From Candidatus Kerfeldbacteria bacterium CG08_land_8_20_14_0_20_40_16 (GTDB lineage: Bacteria > Patescibacteriota > Patescibacteriia > UM-FILTER-42-10): a stretch of 32,836 nucleotides of DNA. This document shows positions 7,674-17,795 of the stretch, in pieces; positions within the stretch are counted from its first letter, which is position 1; each line of letters opens with the position of its first letter. A model generated the notes under the pieces. It was not told the DNA's origin. It saw nothing but the letters and a program-made list of their open reading frames with translations, and searched no databases. The position numbers were made by a program, and so were the translations under genes. Location of the stretch: NCBI GenBank assembly GCA_002774635.1, contig PEXU01000011.1, positions 1 through 32,836 of the forward strand, written 5' to 3'.

Positions 7674-8720
7674 ATGAAAGAACAGTTAGAACAATTAAAA
7701 AACAAGGTGCTAGAAGAGATCAAGAAAATTCAGGATCCCAAACTTTTAGGCAATCTGGAAAAGGAATATCTGGGCCGCAAAGGCAAGCTGACCAAAATTT
7801 TGCGCAAAATCAAGGATGTTTCGGCGGAGTTGCGGCCAGTCGTAGGCAAGCTGGCCAACGAAATTAAAAAGGATGTGTCAGCGGCTTTTCAAGAAGCGGA
7901 AATAAAACTTAAAACTCGCTACCAAAACAGTTCGGAATTTTTCGATCCCACTTTGCCCGGCATTGTTCCTCCTTCCGGCCATCTTCACCCTATCACCCAA
8001 ATGCTGGAAAGAATCTGGGAGGTCTTTCGTTCCATGAACTACGATTTGGTTTTGGGTCCGGAAATCGAAAATGATTACTACAACTTCCAGGCCTTAAATG
8101 TGCCGCCGGACCATCCGGCCCGCGATATGCATGATACTTTTTATTTGAAAGGAGCTAGAGGAGTAAAAAGGGAAAGAGGAAAATATGGAGATTTGCTGCT
8201 TAGAACCCATACCTCATCCATCTCCCAGGTGCGAACGATGGAAAAAAGAAAGCCGCCGATCCGGATTATGGCCACGGGAAAATGCTACCGCCGCGATGAT
8301 GATATTTCCCATACACCCATGTTCCATCAGTTTGACGGCATTGCCATTGACCATAACATCACTTTTGCCGATTTGAAGGGAACTTTGCACTACGCCATGC
8401 GGGAACTTTTGGAAGAAGAGGTAAAAGTCCGCTTCCGAATTTCCTATTTTCCCTTTGTCGAGCCGGGCGCCGAATTTGACGTTACCTGCACTATTTGTGG
8501 CGGCCGGGGCTGCCCGACCTGCAAAGGAACGGGCTGGTTAGAAATGGGCGGCTGCGGCATAATTCATCCCAATGTGATGAAGGCGGCCAAATATGATTCC
8601 AAAAAATGGAAAGGATTTGCCTTTGGTTTTGGAGTAGAGCGGCCGGCTATGGTTAAGCACCGCATTTCCGATATCCGCGCACTTTTTGAGAATGATTTAA
8701 GATTTTTGAATCAATTTTAG
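7674..8720 (+). CDS. pheS: Phenylalanine-tRNA ligase alpha subunit
   Basis: 348 residues. Class II synthetase catalytic subunit; pairs with PheT as an alpha2-beta2 enzyme that charges tRNA-Phe. The N-terminal 90 residues form the tRNA-binding coiled coil (EYLGRKGKLTKILR). Motif 2 is visible as RTHTSSISQVRTM...RIMATGKCYRRD, the amino-acid pocket includes FHQFDGIAID, and motif 3 is GFGVERPAMVKH. A four-Cys insertion, CTICGGRGCPTCKGTGW, sits before motif 3 and probably binds zinc; it is found in a subset of bacterial PheS. I chose ATG 7674 because upstream in-frame sequence lies in the preceding gene and does not resemble PheS; GAGGAGG at 7653-7659 serves as Shine-Dalgarno. Slightly longer than the 327-residue E. 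coli protein. Confidence 0.95.
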   Translation: MKEQLEQLKNKVLEEIKKIQDPKLLGNLEKEYLGRKGKLTKILRKIKDVSAELRPVVGKLANEIKKDVSAAFQEAEIKLKTRYQNSSEFFDPTLPGIVPPSGHLHPITQMLERIWEVFRSMNYDLVLGPEIENDYYNFQALNVPPDHPARDMHDTFYLKGARGVKRERGKYGDLLLRTHTSSISQVRTMEKRKPPIRIMATGKCYRRDDDISHTPMFHQFDGIAIDHNITFADLKGTLHYAMRELLEEEVKVRFRISYFPFVEPGAEFDVTCTICGGRGCPTCKGTGWLEMGGCGIIHPNVMKAAKYDSKKWKGFAFGFGVERPAMVKHRISDIRALFENDLRFLNQF

Positions 8721-8722
8721 AA

Positions 8723-8820
8723 ATGTCATTTCAAGCGGAGACAAGTTTAGCTTGTCGGAGTCGAGAAATCTAAGATCTCTCCATTCCGTCCCGCGTCCGC
8801 GGGATTCCAGTCGAGATGAC
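8723..8820. repeat. Composite palindromic intergenic repeat (ATGTCAT...ATGAC ends)
   Basis: Starts ATGTCAT (8723-8729) and ends ATGAC (8816-8820), so the ends are inverted. Inside are GACAAG/CTTGTC (8740-8745 with 8751-8756) and TCCCGCG/CGCGGGA (8789-8795 with 8798-8804, 2-base loop). It fills almost the whole pheS-pheT gap and even supplies a misleading ATG at 8816 in the pheT frame. A related element lies at 30373-30477. Non-autonomous; resembles REP/MITE-type repeats. Confidence 0.75.
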
Positions 8821-8833
8821 CAATAACAAAAAA

Positions 8834-11248
8834 ATGAAAGTATCTCTAAATTGGCTAAAAGACTACGTCCCAATTGAACTAACTCCAGAAAAACTGGCAG
8901 AAGAGTTGACTATGCGCTCGGTAGAGGTTAATGCGATTGAAAAAGCCAATCCGGGGCTCGACAAGGTGATTGTCGGCAAGGTGCTTAAAGTGGTTAAACA
9001 TCCCAATGCCGATAAACTGAATTTGGTTACGGTTGACCTTGGCAAGAAAAAACTGGAAGTAGTCTGCGGTGGATCCAATATTACCGCCCAATCGGTCGGA
9101 TGGAAAGTACCAGTCGCCTTAGTCGGATCCGAACTGCCCGGCGGACTAAAAATCACCAAGGCCAACATTCGCGGCGTAAATTCCCACGGCATGCTTTGCT
9201 CCGCCGAAGAACTAGGCTTGCCGAAACAGGGCGAGCGGGAAATTATGGTTTTGGATTCCCCAGCCCGGATAGGGGAAAAAGTAGGCGAAACGCCGGCGTT
9301 TCGCCTACAGAATCTGCAAGACACCGTTTTGGATTTAGACGTATTGGCCAATCGCCCAGATTTATTCAGCCATCTGGGAGTGGCCCGCGAGATCGCCGCT
9401 ATCACTAAAAAGCCGTTTAGATTTAAAAATAAAGAAACAAAAGAAGAGCCTCGCCATCAAAAAGAGGTGAAAATTTTAGTAAAAGACAAAAAGCTATGCC
9501 CGCGCTATTCCGCCCTGGTGTTAAGCGGTATCAAAATCGGGCCTTCGCCCCAGTGGCTGGCGAGCCGGCTGGAAGCGGTGGGAATTCGCTCCCTAAACAA
9601 CGTGGTTGACCTGACTAACTATATTATGATGGACCAGGGCCAGCCCCTGCATGCCTTTGATTACGATAAGATAATGGGAAAAACCATGGTGGTTCGTGGC
9701 GCTAAGCAAGGTGAGCGGGTCAAAACACTGGATGGTAAGACTTGGCAGTTAAACAAAGGGATGGCCATTATTGAGGATGGGAAGAGATTGATTGATCTGG
9801 CCGGAATTATGGGCGGTGCTAACAGCGAGGTGAACGCTAATACCAAGACCATCATTCTGCAAGCCGCGGTATTTGATTCCACTAATATCCGTCTAACTTC
9901 TCGCGCTTTAGGCCATCGGACCGAGGCGGTAGCGCGCTACGAAAAAGCGGTTGATTTAACCCAAACGCTGGCAGTCTTGGTTTATTCCTATTCCTTGTTG
10001 AAAAAACTGATTCCTTCGGTGGTTCTAGAGCAGGTGATCGATATCGGGGACTGGAAACTTGTGAGCAAGAGGATTAAGTTTGAATTTTCGGCCGTTGATC
10101 AGTTAATAGGCCTTAAAATTCCGCCCGCTGAAATTACTGCAATTCTGGAGTCACTGGGGCTCAAAGCGGTGAAAAAGGGAAAAACGGAAGTTACTTGGGA
10201 AATTCCTTCTTTTCGGCCCGATCTTAATATTCCGGAAGATTTAATCGAAGAAGTGGGCCGGGTCTGGGGCTACAATAGGATTCCCGAAACGGTTCCCTTA
10301 GGAGAATTAAAACCTCCTCTAAAACCGCCTTTACTTACCTTAAGCAGCAGAATCAAGCAGATACTAAATGGCAAAGGTTTTCAGGAAGTTTACAACTATT
10401 CTTTTATTAACAAAGATTTATTTACTAAAGTGGGTTTGGCGCCGGCCCAGCATGTTGAAATTGAAAATCCGCTTTCCCAAGATCAGCAGTATCTGAGAAC
10501 CGAACATATTTCCGGCTTGCTCCAGAACGTGATCCATAACTTTAAAAACTACGATCAGATCAACCTGTTCGAGCTTTCTGAAGTCTATTTTCCTGAAGGC
10601 TCTAAACCTCCCCGCGAAGCCAGCCTATTAAGCGGAGTAATGGCCGCGCCGGAAGGAAAACAAGATACCTTCTTTCTATTGAAGGGGGTTGTCAGAGAGC
10701 TTCTGAACGAACTGAATGTGGAAGCGGAAAGTGATTTGTTGCAGAAAGAAGGAAAAGGGGAATGCCCTTATTGGAAAATGTATGATCAGAAAATATCCTT
10801 GAAATTCATTTCCAAAAGAAAAATCATTGCCACCTTGGCCAGTGTCTCTAGGAGGGTATTAGAAAAATTTGACCTTGATCGGGAAGTTTGCTTTTTTATC
10901 GTTTTTATCGAAGAGCTTTTGAAAACCAGAACAGCGGTTAAAACCTTTGAGGCCTTGCCCCGCTTTCCCAGCGTCATGCTGGATTTGGCCTTCATTATTG
11001 ATCAGAAAATTTTGTACCGCGACCTAAAAACACTAATTGAAAAAACGGGCAAACCTTTGCTTAGAAACGTGGAGCTGTTTGACGTTTATACTGGAAAGCA
11101 GATGGCGCCCCATAAAAAAAGCATGGCGGTACATTTGCAGTATCGTTCGGAAGAGCGCACTCTCTCTTTAGAAGAGGCTCAGGCAGTCCATCTAAAAATA
11201 ATCAAAGCTTTAGAAACTAACTTTAAGGCTCAAATCAGAGCCAAATAA
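8834..11248 (+). CDS. pheT: Phenylalanine-tRNA ligase beta subunit
   Basis: 804 residues, the usual bacterial PheT length. Domains in order: N-terminal [16 protein letters not shown]-like tRNA-binding OB fold (about 40-150, [10 protein letters not shown] and VCGG), B3/B4 editing region (about 205-385, with [11 protein letters not shown] and [12 protein letters not shown]), B5 (about 400-475, [24 protein letters not shown]), inactive catalytic-like core, and C-terminal FDX-ACB anticodon-binding domain (about 710-804, [13 protein letters not shown]). I chose ATG 8834; the ATG at 8816 lies inside the intergenic repeat and adds MTNNKK. A perfect 28-bp palindrome (9281-9308) falls inside the frame and encodes residues 150-158, just where the protein is about five residues longer than typical PheT between the OB fold and DTVLDLD. 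Confidence 0.95.
9281..9308. repeat. 28-bp perfect palindrome inside pheT (GTAGGCG...CGCCTAC family, copy 1)
   Basis: A 14-base arm beginning GTAGGCGAAACGCC is followed at once by its exact reverse complement ending CGCCTAC. The copies at 18816-18843 and 31492-31519 have the same length and nearly the same outer seven bases but different, self-complementary centres. Here it is read in frame as VGETPAFRL within PheT. Confidence 0.85.
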
Positions 11249-11261
11249 ATAGGAGGAAACT

Positions 11262-11621
11262 ATGATTTACGAAGTAAAAAAATTAGACGTTACATCCTTA
11301 GCCAAAACAATGGCTGCAATTTTGGGATCAGTAATGGTGGTGGTAGGGGTGCTTTGGATTATTATGGCGATTGTTGCCGGGGTAATCCGATCGGCGTACG
11401 GCACCACCCCTTACCCAGGAACGGGCATTGGCTATAGTGTGGGTTCGGGCCTGATTATTCTTATTTTCGGAGCCGTCATCGGAGCGGTTGTCGGATTAGT
11501 ACTGGGAGCGGTGGTGGCTTCTATCTACAATATGATTGTTAATCACGTGGGCGGCCTGCATTTAGAGCTGGAAGCGCCTAAAAACAACTCTGCTAAAAAT
11601 AATAAAAAACAGCTAAAATAG
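11262..11621 (+). CDS. Two-helix membrane protein, DUF3566-like
   Basis: 119 residues. Two long hydrophobic segments (about 14-40, TMAAILGSVMVVVGVLWIIM; about 58-92, GLIILIFGAVIGAVVGLVLG) with a Gly/Pro/Tyr-rich loop between them, and a C-terminal IYNMIVNHVGGLHLELE followed by a basic tail. The start LDVTSLAKTMA and the end YN..N..GGL.LELE resemble DUF3566 membrane domains, which in actinobacteria sit beside gyrA/gyrB; here gyrB follows 36 bases downstream, the same kind of neighbourhood. Strong Shine-Dalgarno AGGAGG at 11251-11256. Family placement is by pattern only; function unknown. Confidence 0.65.
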   Translation: MIYEVKKLDVTSLAKTMAAILGSVMVVVGVLWIIMAIVAGVIRSAYGTTPYPGTGIGYSVGSGLIILIFGAVIGAVVGLVLGAVVASIYNMIVNHVGGLHLELEAPKNNSAKNNKKQLK

Positions 11622-11654
11622 TCCACTATTTAAATCCTAAAAAGGCGAAGCTAA

Positions 11655-13790
<2,136 letters not shown>

Positions 13791-13866
13791 ATCAACCGTC
13801 TCAAAGGCAAAGATAGGAAGCTTCTTTCTTGGGGGCTCTTGCCAAAATTTTAATTTCGGGATATCC

Positions 13867-13872
13867 TATAAT
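13867..13872 (+). promoter_or_regulatory. -10 box (TATAAT) before secE
   Basis: Consensus TATAAT at 13867-13872. A TTGCCA lies at 13839-13844 but the 22-base spacing is too long, so only the -10 is convincing. Transcription would begin near 13879, just before the hairpin at 13884-13903. It would drive secE-nusG and onward. Confidence 0.45.
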
Positions 13873-13883
13873 TACATTAATTT

Positions 13884-13904
13884 AAAGGCCCGAAAGGGCT
13901 TTTT
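13884..13904 (+). terminator. GAAA-tetraloop hairpin between gyrB and secE
   Basis: AAAGGCCC (13884-13891), loop GAAA, GGGCTTTT (13896-13903) gives an 8-bp stem with one G-T pair and a short T tail. Placed 94 bases after gyrB, it can be the gyrB terminator. Being downstream of a TATAAT, it would also be the 5' end hairpin of a secE transcript. The T tract is largely used in the stem, so termination may be weak. Confidence 0.5.
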
Positions 13905-13915
13905 AAAGACCAAAA

Positions 13916-14110
13916 ATGAGCTTAAAAGACAATCGAATATTTCGCTATTTTAAGGAGTCGAAAGACGAGCTGAAAAAAGTGATCTGGCCGACCAGAGCCG
14001 AAGCAATTAAGCATACCTTGATTGTAATCGGAGTAAGTGTGGGAGTGGCCGTTTTTCTAGGATTGGCCGATTACCTGCTCAATACTGGCTTAGAACAATT
14101 AATTAAGTAA
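13916..14110 (+). CDS. secE: Preprotein translocase subunit SecE
   Basis: 64 residues, the short single-helix bacterial form. The amphipathic cytoplasmic helix RYFKESKDELKKVIWPTRAE carries the WPTR signature, followed by one membrane helix (about 34-58, TLIVIGVSVGVAVFLGLADY). SecE clamps SecY in the Sec translocon. It lies six bases before nusG, the classical order, but no tRNA-Trp gene precedes it as in many bacteria. Confidence 0.93.
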   Translation: MSLKDNRIFRYFKESKDELKKVIWPTRAEAIKHTLIVIGVSVGVAVFLGLADYLLNTGLEQLIK

Positions 14111-14116
14111 ATCTTT

Positions 14117-14662
14117 ATGCCAAAACAAACTGCCCAACTAGGAAAAAGATGGTATGTTCTGCATACCTATTCCGGCTATGAAGAAAACGTAGCCCGTAAC
14201 CTACGCCAGAGGATCGAGTCAATGGATATGGAGGATAAAATATTCAATGTTTTGATCCCTACTGAGAAAAAGATTAGAATCAAGAACGGCAAGCGTAAAA
14301 TAGTAACGGAAAAAATATTTCCCGGTTACGTACTGGTAGAAATGATCGTCACTGACGAATCGTGGTACGTGGTGCGCAACACCCCCAACGTTACCGGCTT
14401 TGTCGGTACCGGAACCACCCCTACCCCCATTTCGGAAGAAGAGGTGAAAAATCTCCAAAAGCGAATGGGCATTGAAGAACCCAAGTATAAAATTGACGTT
14501 ACCGTGGACGAGCCAGTGCGGATTGTAGACGGTCCCTTTAAAGAAATGGAAGGAAAAATTTCTGAAATCGATGAAGCCCGCGGCAAAGTTAAAGTATTGG
14601 TGTCTATGTTCGGACGAGAAACGCCGGTAGAACTGGATTCCTTACAAATTAAAAAAATCTAG
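14117..14662 (+). CDS. nusG: Transcription termination/antitermination factor NusG
   Basis: 181 residues. NGN domain (about 10-115): RWYVLHTYSGYEENVARNLR, IFPGYVLVEM and RNTPNVTGFVG; then a KOW domain (about 125-178): EPVRIVDGPFKEMEGKISEI. NusG binds RNA polymerase and couples it to Rho or the ribosome. Complete and normal. Downstream, where rplK usually follows within tens of bases, 436 bases intervene and hold the four-helix-bundle element. Confidence 0.95.
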   Translation: MPKQTAQLGKRWYVLHTYSGYEENVARNLRQRIESMDMEDKIFNVLIPTEKKIRIKNGKRKIVTEKIFPGYVLVEMIVTDESWYVVRNTPNVTGFVGTGTTPTPISEEEVKNLQKRMGIEEPKYKIDVTVDEPVRIVDGPFKEMEGKISEIDEARGKVKVLVSMFGRETPVELDSLQIKKI

Positions 14663-15095
14663 TTTAGGTTGTAGGTTTTAGTTTCTAGGTTTTAGATTTA
14701 TGAAAATTACTTCGTATAGAGATTTGACTGTATGGCAGAAAGCGATGAGATTAGTTAAGGCTGTGTATGATTTAACAAGTATGTTTCCTAAAAGCGAATT
14801 ATATACTTTAACATCTCAGATACGTCGTTCGGCAATTTCCATAGCATCAAATATTGCTGAAGGAAAAGCCAGAGGAACAAGAAAAGATTATCGCCATTTT
14901 CTTCTTAACGCCTATGGTTCCTGGGCTGAATTGGAAACCCAAATCGAAATTTCAAAACAATTACCTTTTAACAAAGAATTAAATTTTAAAGAAATAGATG
15001 GATTATTAGATGAAACAATGAGAATGTTGAATGTTCTTATAAGTAAGTTGAAGTAATCAAAAAATAACCTAATAACCTAACAACCTAAAACCTAC
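14663..15095 (+). mobile_element. Four-helix-bundle (23S-IVS-type) gene with inverted TAGGTT-rich flanks
   Basis: Begins right after the nusG stop and ends three bases before the rplK ATG. The left flank (14663-14698) is a run of TAGGTTT-like units; the right flank (15066-15095) is its approximate reverse complement. The best match is GTAGGTTTTAG at 14671-14681 against CTAAAACCTAC at 15085-15095, and similarity continues inward to about 30 bases with a few mismatches. The enclosed ORF is richer in A+T than its neighbours. No transposase is encoded. I infer a non-autonomous insertion in the nusG-rplK junction. Confidence 0.6.
14700..15056 (+). CDS. Four-helix-bundle protein of the 23S rRNA intervening-sequence (IVP/S23) family
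   Basis: 118 residues, the usual family length. Hallmarks: YRDLTVWQKAMRLVKAVYDL at the start, FPKSELYTLTSQIRRSAISI, SNIAEGKARGTRKDYRHFL and AYGSWAELETQIEISKQL. The family was named from ORFs inside intervening sequences of 23S rRNA and is related to the Avd accessory protein of diversity-generating retroelements; it forms a pentameric, basic bundle that may bind nucleic acid. The start codon directly follows the left repeat with no Shine-Dalgarno. It is unlike the ribosomal genes around it in base composition, with many AAT, ATA and TTA codons. Cellular role unknown. Confidence 0.88.
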   Translation: MKITSYRDLTVWQKAMRLVKAVYDLTSMFPKSELYTLTSQIRRSAISIASNIAEGKARGTRKDYRHFLLNAYGSWAELETQIEISKQLPFNKELNFKEIDGLLDETMRMLNVLISKLK

Positions 15096-15098
15096 CCT

Positions 15099-15521
15099 AT
15101 GGCCAAGAAAGTAAAAACAGTGATCAAGCTTCAGATTCCGGCAGGTAAAGCAAACCCCGCCCCGCCCATCGGGCCGGCCTTGGGTCAGCACGGCCTGAAC
15201 ATTCAGGAATTCTGCACCAAGTTCAACAACGCTACTAAAGATAAAGGCGGCGATATTACCCCGGTCGAAATCACGGTTTATGAGGACCGAACTTACACCT
15301 TTGTTTTGAAAACCCCGCCGGCAGCCGAACTTTTAAAGAAGGCAGCAGGCATCCAAAAAGGATCCGGCAATCCCTTATCCCAAAAGATAGGCAAAGTGAC
15401 CAAAGTTCAAATTAGAGAAATTGCCGAAAAGAAAATGCCGGACCTGAATGCTAAAGATATCGAGGGAGCAATGAAAATTATCGAAGGCACCGCCCGCCAG
15501 ATGGGACTGGAAATAAAATAG
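15099..15521 (+). CDS. rplK: 50S ribosomal protein L11 (uL11)
   Basis: 140 residues, the normal length. N-terminal [20 protein letters not shown] and [21 protein letters not shown]-terminal rRNA-binding domain with [18 protein letters not shown] and a [20 protein letters not shown] ending. It builds the GTPase-associated centre with 23S rRNA. Its ATG lies three bases after the right flank of the four-helix-bundle element, so the element has displaced whatever leader it had from nusG. Shine-Dalgarno is not evident (CCTACCCT upstream). Confidence 0.95.
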   Translation: MAKKVKTVIKLQIPAGKANPAPPIGPALGQHGLNIQEFCTKFNNATKDKGGDITPVEITVYEDRTYTFVLKTPPAAELLKKAAGIQKGSGNPLSQKIGKVTKVQIREIAEKKMPDLNAKDIEGAMKIIEGTARQMGLEIK

Positions 15522-15584
15522 CTCACCATTTTCTAGAAATAGTAAGAAATACCCTAAGAAGCTAATTAACTAATATATAAACAT

Positions 15585-16550
15585 ATGAACTTTCTCACCA
15601 TGATTTTTATGCCCATGAGTTCTATCTTGGCGATTGGGATAATTATCTTTTTTATCTTAGCGATAATCCAAGAAGGTAAAAGAAGAGAAGAAGGAAAGTC
15701 TATCTTAAGGGAAGCGTTTTTTTACATTGTTGCTTTTCTAATGATCGGATTCGTGGTTGGATCCGGCGTCATTCTGGTCCAGCTGGGTCTGAAATCATTT
15801 GTTCTGACCGAGGCAAAAACGCAAACCGTTTCTTCTCCACCAGCACTTTCCCTGAATATGGAAACTATGAAGGAACCAGTGGACAGTAATACCATTTATA
15901 CCTGCGCTGACCAATGTGAATTCACTGAGACTGATAAACAGAATGTGGGGTATTGGAAAAACGATTATAATCGTTGGAAAAACACCGAGCAGGACAGCAG
16001 TCAGACTCGCCAGCAACAGGCAGCTACCGCCCTCTCATTTTTAATTGTTGCTCTGCCTTTGTATTTTCTCTTTTTCAGAAAACTTCAAAAGGAACATAGG
16101 GCATTCTCGGCGGAAGGATCAAGGCGCAACATAATTCGTTCAGTTTATTTTTACACGCTTTCTTTGGCCGGTTTATTGTTAATTGTTGTTCCGCTCGCCT
16201 TCATTATAAACATCGGCTTAACCACCTGGATTTTTCCCAAAGCGGATTTAGCCAGTGAAGATGCGGTCAATAAACCCTATTCTGTCGTGGCGGAAAAAAA
16301 TGGTGCGCAGAGTATTATCAACTGTGCAGGGAACTGCAATTTCACCGAAGACGAGGTGTCATTAGCGCAAGAATGGCTGGTAGATTATAATCAATCCAAC
16401 CAGCCTCCTTCTAACAAAGCAGCCAAGCAGAACCGGCTGGCCACGGGCATTGCTTTTCTGGCCTTTGGCATTCCGCTGTTTGCTTATCACTTTAAAGAAG
16501 TAAAGCAAGAAAGGAAAAATAAAAAAGAGGAACCAATATCCAGTTCATAA
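15585..16550 (+). CDS. Internally duplicated membrane protein, DUF5671-like, between rplK and rplA
   Basis: 321 residues with about five to six membrane helices. Two units of the same plan: a helix ending in a charged loop, a REAFFYIVAFLMIGFVVGSG-type helix pair (about 41-75; second copy RSVYFYTLSLAGLLLIVVPL at 185-212), an outside loop with CxxxCxF (CADQCEF 107-113; CAGNCNF 247-253) plus a W/DYN helix (YWKNDYNRW; EWLVDYNQ), and a closing helix (LSFLIVALPLYFLFF 150-164; GIAFLAFGIPLFAYHF 288-303). The REAFFY helix resembles the DUF5671 membrane domain common in Patescibacteria. It sits where rplK and rplA should be adjacent. Function unknown; the paired cysteines suggest an extracytoplasmic disulfide in each unit. 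Confidence 0.7.
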   Translation: MNFLTMIFMPMSSILAIGIIIFFILAIIQEGKRREEGKSILREAFFYIVAFLMIGFVVGSGVILVQLGLKSFVLTEAKTQTVSSPPALSLNMETMKEPVDSNTIYTCADQCEFTETDKQNVGYWKNDYNRWKNTEQDSSQTRQQQAATALSFLIVALPLYFLFFRKLQKEHRAFSAEGSRRNIIRSVYFYTLSLAGLLLIVVPLAFIINIGLTTWIFPKADLASEDAVNKPYSVVAEKNGAQSIINCAGNCNFTEDEVSLAQEWLVDYNQSNQPPSNKAAKQNRLATGIAFLAFGIPLFAYHFKEVKQERKNKKEEPISSS

Positions 16551-16565
16551 ATTAATTCAATCAGA

Positions 16566-16600
16566 AGTGGGATCTCGCAAACGCGGGAGCTAGCACCACT
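16566..16600 (+). promoter_or_regulatory. Candidate ribosomal protein L1 binding site (autoregulatory hairpin) on rplA mRNA
   Basis: Outer stem AGTGG (16566-16570) with CCACT (16596-16600); asymmetric loop GA (16571-16572) against GCTAGCA (16589-16595); inner stem TCTCGC/GCGGGA (16573-16578 with 16583-16588) closed by AAAC. The GUGGGA on one side and ACCAC on the other repeat the shape and key bases of the L1 stalk site of 23S rRNA (helices 76-78) and of known L1-regulated mRNAs. The Shine-Dalgarno AAAGGAG (16601-16607) begins at the very next base, so L1 bound here would block translation. Confidence 0.65.
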
Positions 16601-16612
16601 AAAGGAGTAATT

Positions 16613-17296
16613 ATGACCAAAAGAAGCAAGCGCTATCAGGAGGCTTTGAGTAAAATAGACAAAACCAAACTTTATCCGATAGAGGAAGCGATTAAATTAG
16701 TAAAGGACACGACCAAGACAAAATTTGATTCCTCGATGGAGGTTCATATTAGATTGGGCATTGATACTAAAAAGGCGGATCAGATGGTTCGAGGCACGGT
16801 TTCCTTGCCTCATGGTTTGGGAAAAGAACGCAAAATAATTGCTTTTGTTACAACTGCTAAAGAAAAAGTGGCCAAAGATGCTGGCGCTGATATCATTGGT
16901 GATGAATCCGTGATTAAGAAAATCAAGGAAACTAAAAAATGCGATTTTGACATTGCTGTAGCCGAGCCGGCGCTGATGAAAAATTTAAGCCAGGTTGCCA
17001 AAATAATGGGTCAGAAGGGCTTAATGCCTAACCCTAAAACAGAAACCATTTCGCAGGACATTTCGAAAATGATTAGCGAGCTAAAGGGGGGTAAAGTGAT
17101 GTTTCGTTCTGATGATTCTGGTAATGTGCATCAGATGATCGGAAAATCCTCTTTTGATGAGCAAAAACTGAAAGAAAATTACCAAGCTTTCCTAGAAGCG
17201 GTAAAAAAATCAAAACCAGAGGGGATGAAAGGAACTTATATCCTTTCTATCCACCTTTCCAGCTCGATGGGCCCGAGCGTTAAAGTTAGCTTATAA
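16613..17296 (+). CDS. rplA: 50S ribosomal protein L1 (uL1)
   Basis: 227 residues, normal length. Starts KRSKRYQEALSKIDKTKLYP; the signature KIMGQKGLMPNPKTETI and GKVMFRSDDSGNVHQMIGK are present. L1 forms the mobile stalk of the 50S subunit and in many bacteria represses its own operon. Some Parcubacteria lack L1, so its presence excludes that subgroup. A clear AAAGGAG lies five bases before the ATG, directly attached to an L1-site-like hairpin. The next gene follows 17 bases downstream, so the nucleotide genes may share its transcript. Confidence 0.95.
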   Translation: MTKRSKRYQEALSKIDKTKLYPIEEAIKLVKDTTKTKFDSSMEVHIRLGIDTKKADQMVRGTVSLPHGLGKERKIIAFVTTAKEKVAKDAGADIIGDESVIKKIKETKKCDFDIAVAEPALMKNLSQVAKIMGQKGLMPNPKTETISQDISKMISELKGGKVMFRSDDSGNVHQMIGKSSFDEQKLKENYQAFLEAVKKSKPEGMKGTYILSIHLSSSMGPSVKVSL

Positions 17297-17313
17297 TTTT
17301 AAATAGAAAGAAA

Positions 17314-17781
17314 ATGTCTAAACGCCAAAACTACATCTCTTGGGATGAATGCTTCATGCGTATTGCTCATGTGATTGCGGAACGTTCCAAAGACCCCAAC
17401 ACTCAGGCGGGAGCAGTGATTGCCAATGAGCAAAACGTCGTCGTAGGTTTGGGTTATAATGGTTGGCCAAGGGGTATTGATAACGATGCTTTGCCTTGGA
17501 GGCGAGAAGGCAACTTGTATGATACAAAATATGCCTATATTGTTCATGCGGAAGAGAACGCAATTTATAATGCCAACGCCAAAACCAGAGGTTGCCGTAT
17601 TTATAGTACTCTTTTTCCCTGCAATGAGTGCGCAAAAACTATTATTCAAAATGGGATAACCGAAGTAATCTATGCTAGCGATAAATATAACGACCAGGAA
17701 ATTTGGAAGGCGTCCCGTCGGCTTTTTGATTTGGTAGGGGTTAAGTATCGCCAGTATGAGTCTATTGGGGGTAGCAAATAA
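17314..17781 (+). CDS. comEB: dCMP deaminase (ComEB family)
   Basis: 155 residues. Zinc cytidine/deoxycytidylate deaminase that turns dCMP into dUMP for thymidylate synthesis. Catalytic motif HAEENAI (His78, Glu80) and PCNEC (Cys103, Cys106) are complete; the early SWDECFMRIAHVIAERSKDP is typical of the dCMP branch, as is GYNGWPRG. It opens a run of dTTP-supply genes. Some proteins of this group deaminate other substrates, but the context with dut, thyA and tmk supports dCMP. Confidence 0.88.
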   Translation: MSKRQNYISWDECFMRIAHVIAERSKDPNTQAGAVIANEQNVVVGLGYNGWPRGIDNDALPWRREGNLYDTKYAYIVHAEENAIYNANAKTRGCRIYSTLFPCNECAKTIIQNGITEVIYASDKYNDQEIWKASRRLFDLVGVKYRQYESIGGSK

Positions 17782-17795
17782 AAACTCTATTTAGA

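Noticed and set aside
8816-8833. ATG at 8816 as pheT start
   Set aside because: It lies in the terminal ATGAC of the intergenic repeat; [12 protein letters not shown] from 8834 is the family start.
13791-13915. tRNA-Trp before secE
   Set aside because: No cloverleaf or CCA-compatible acceptor stem can be drawn in the gap. I saw no tRNA or rRNA gene in any gap of the window.
14663-14698. TAGGTT repeats as a telomere of a linear replicon
   Set aside because: The repeats flank a gene inside an operon on both sides in inverted orientation; they are ends of a small element.
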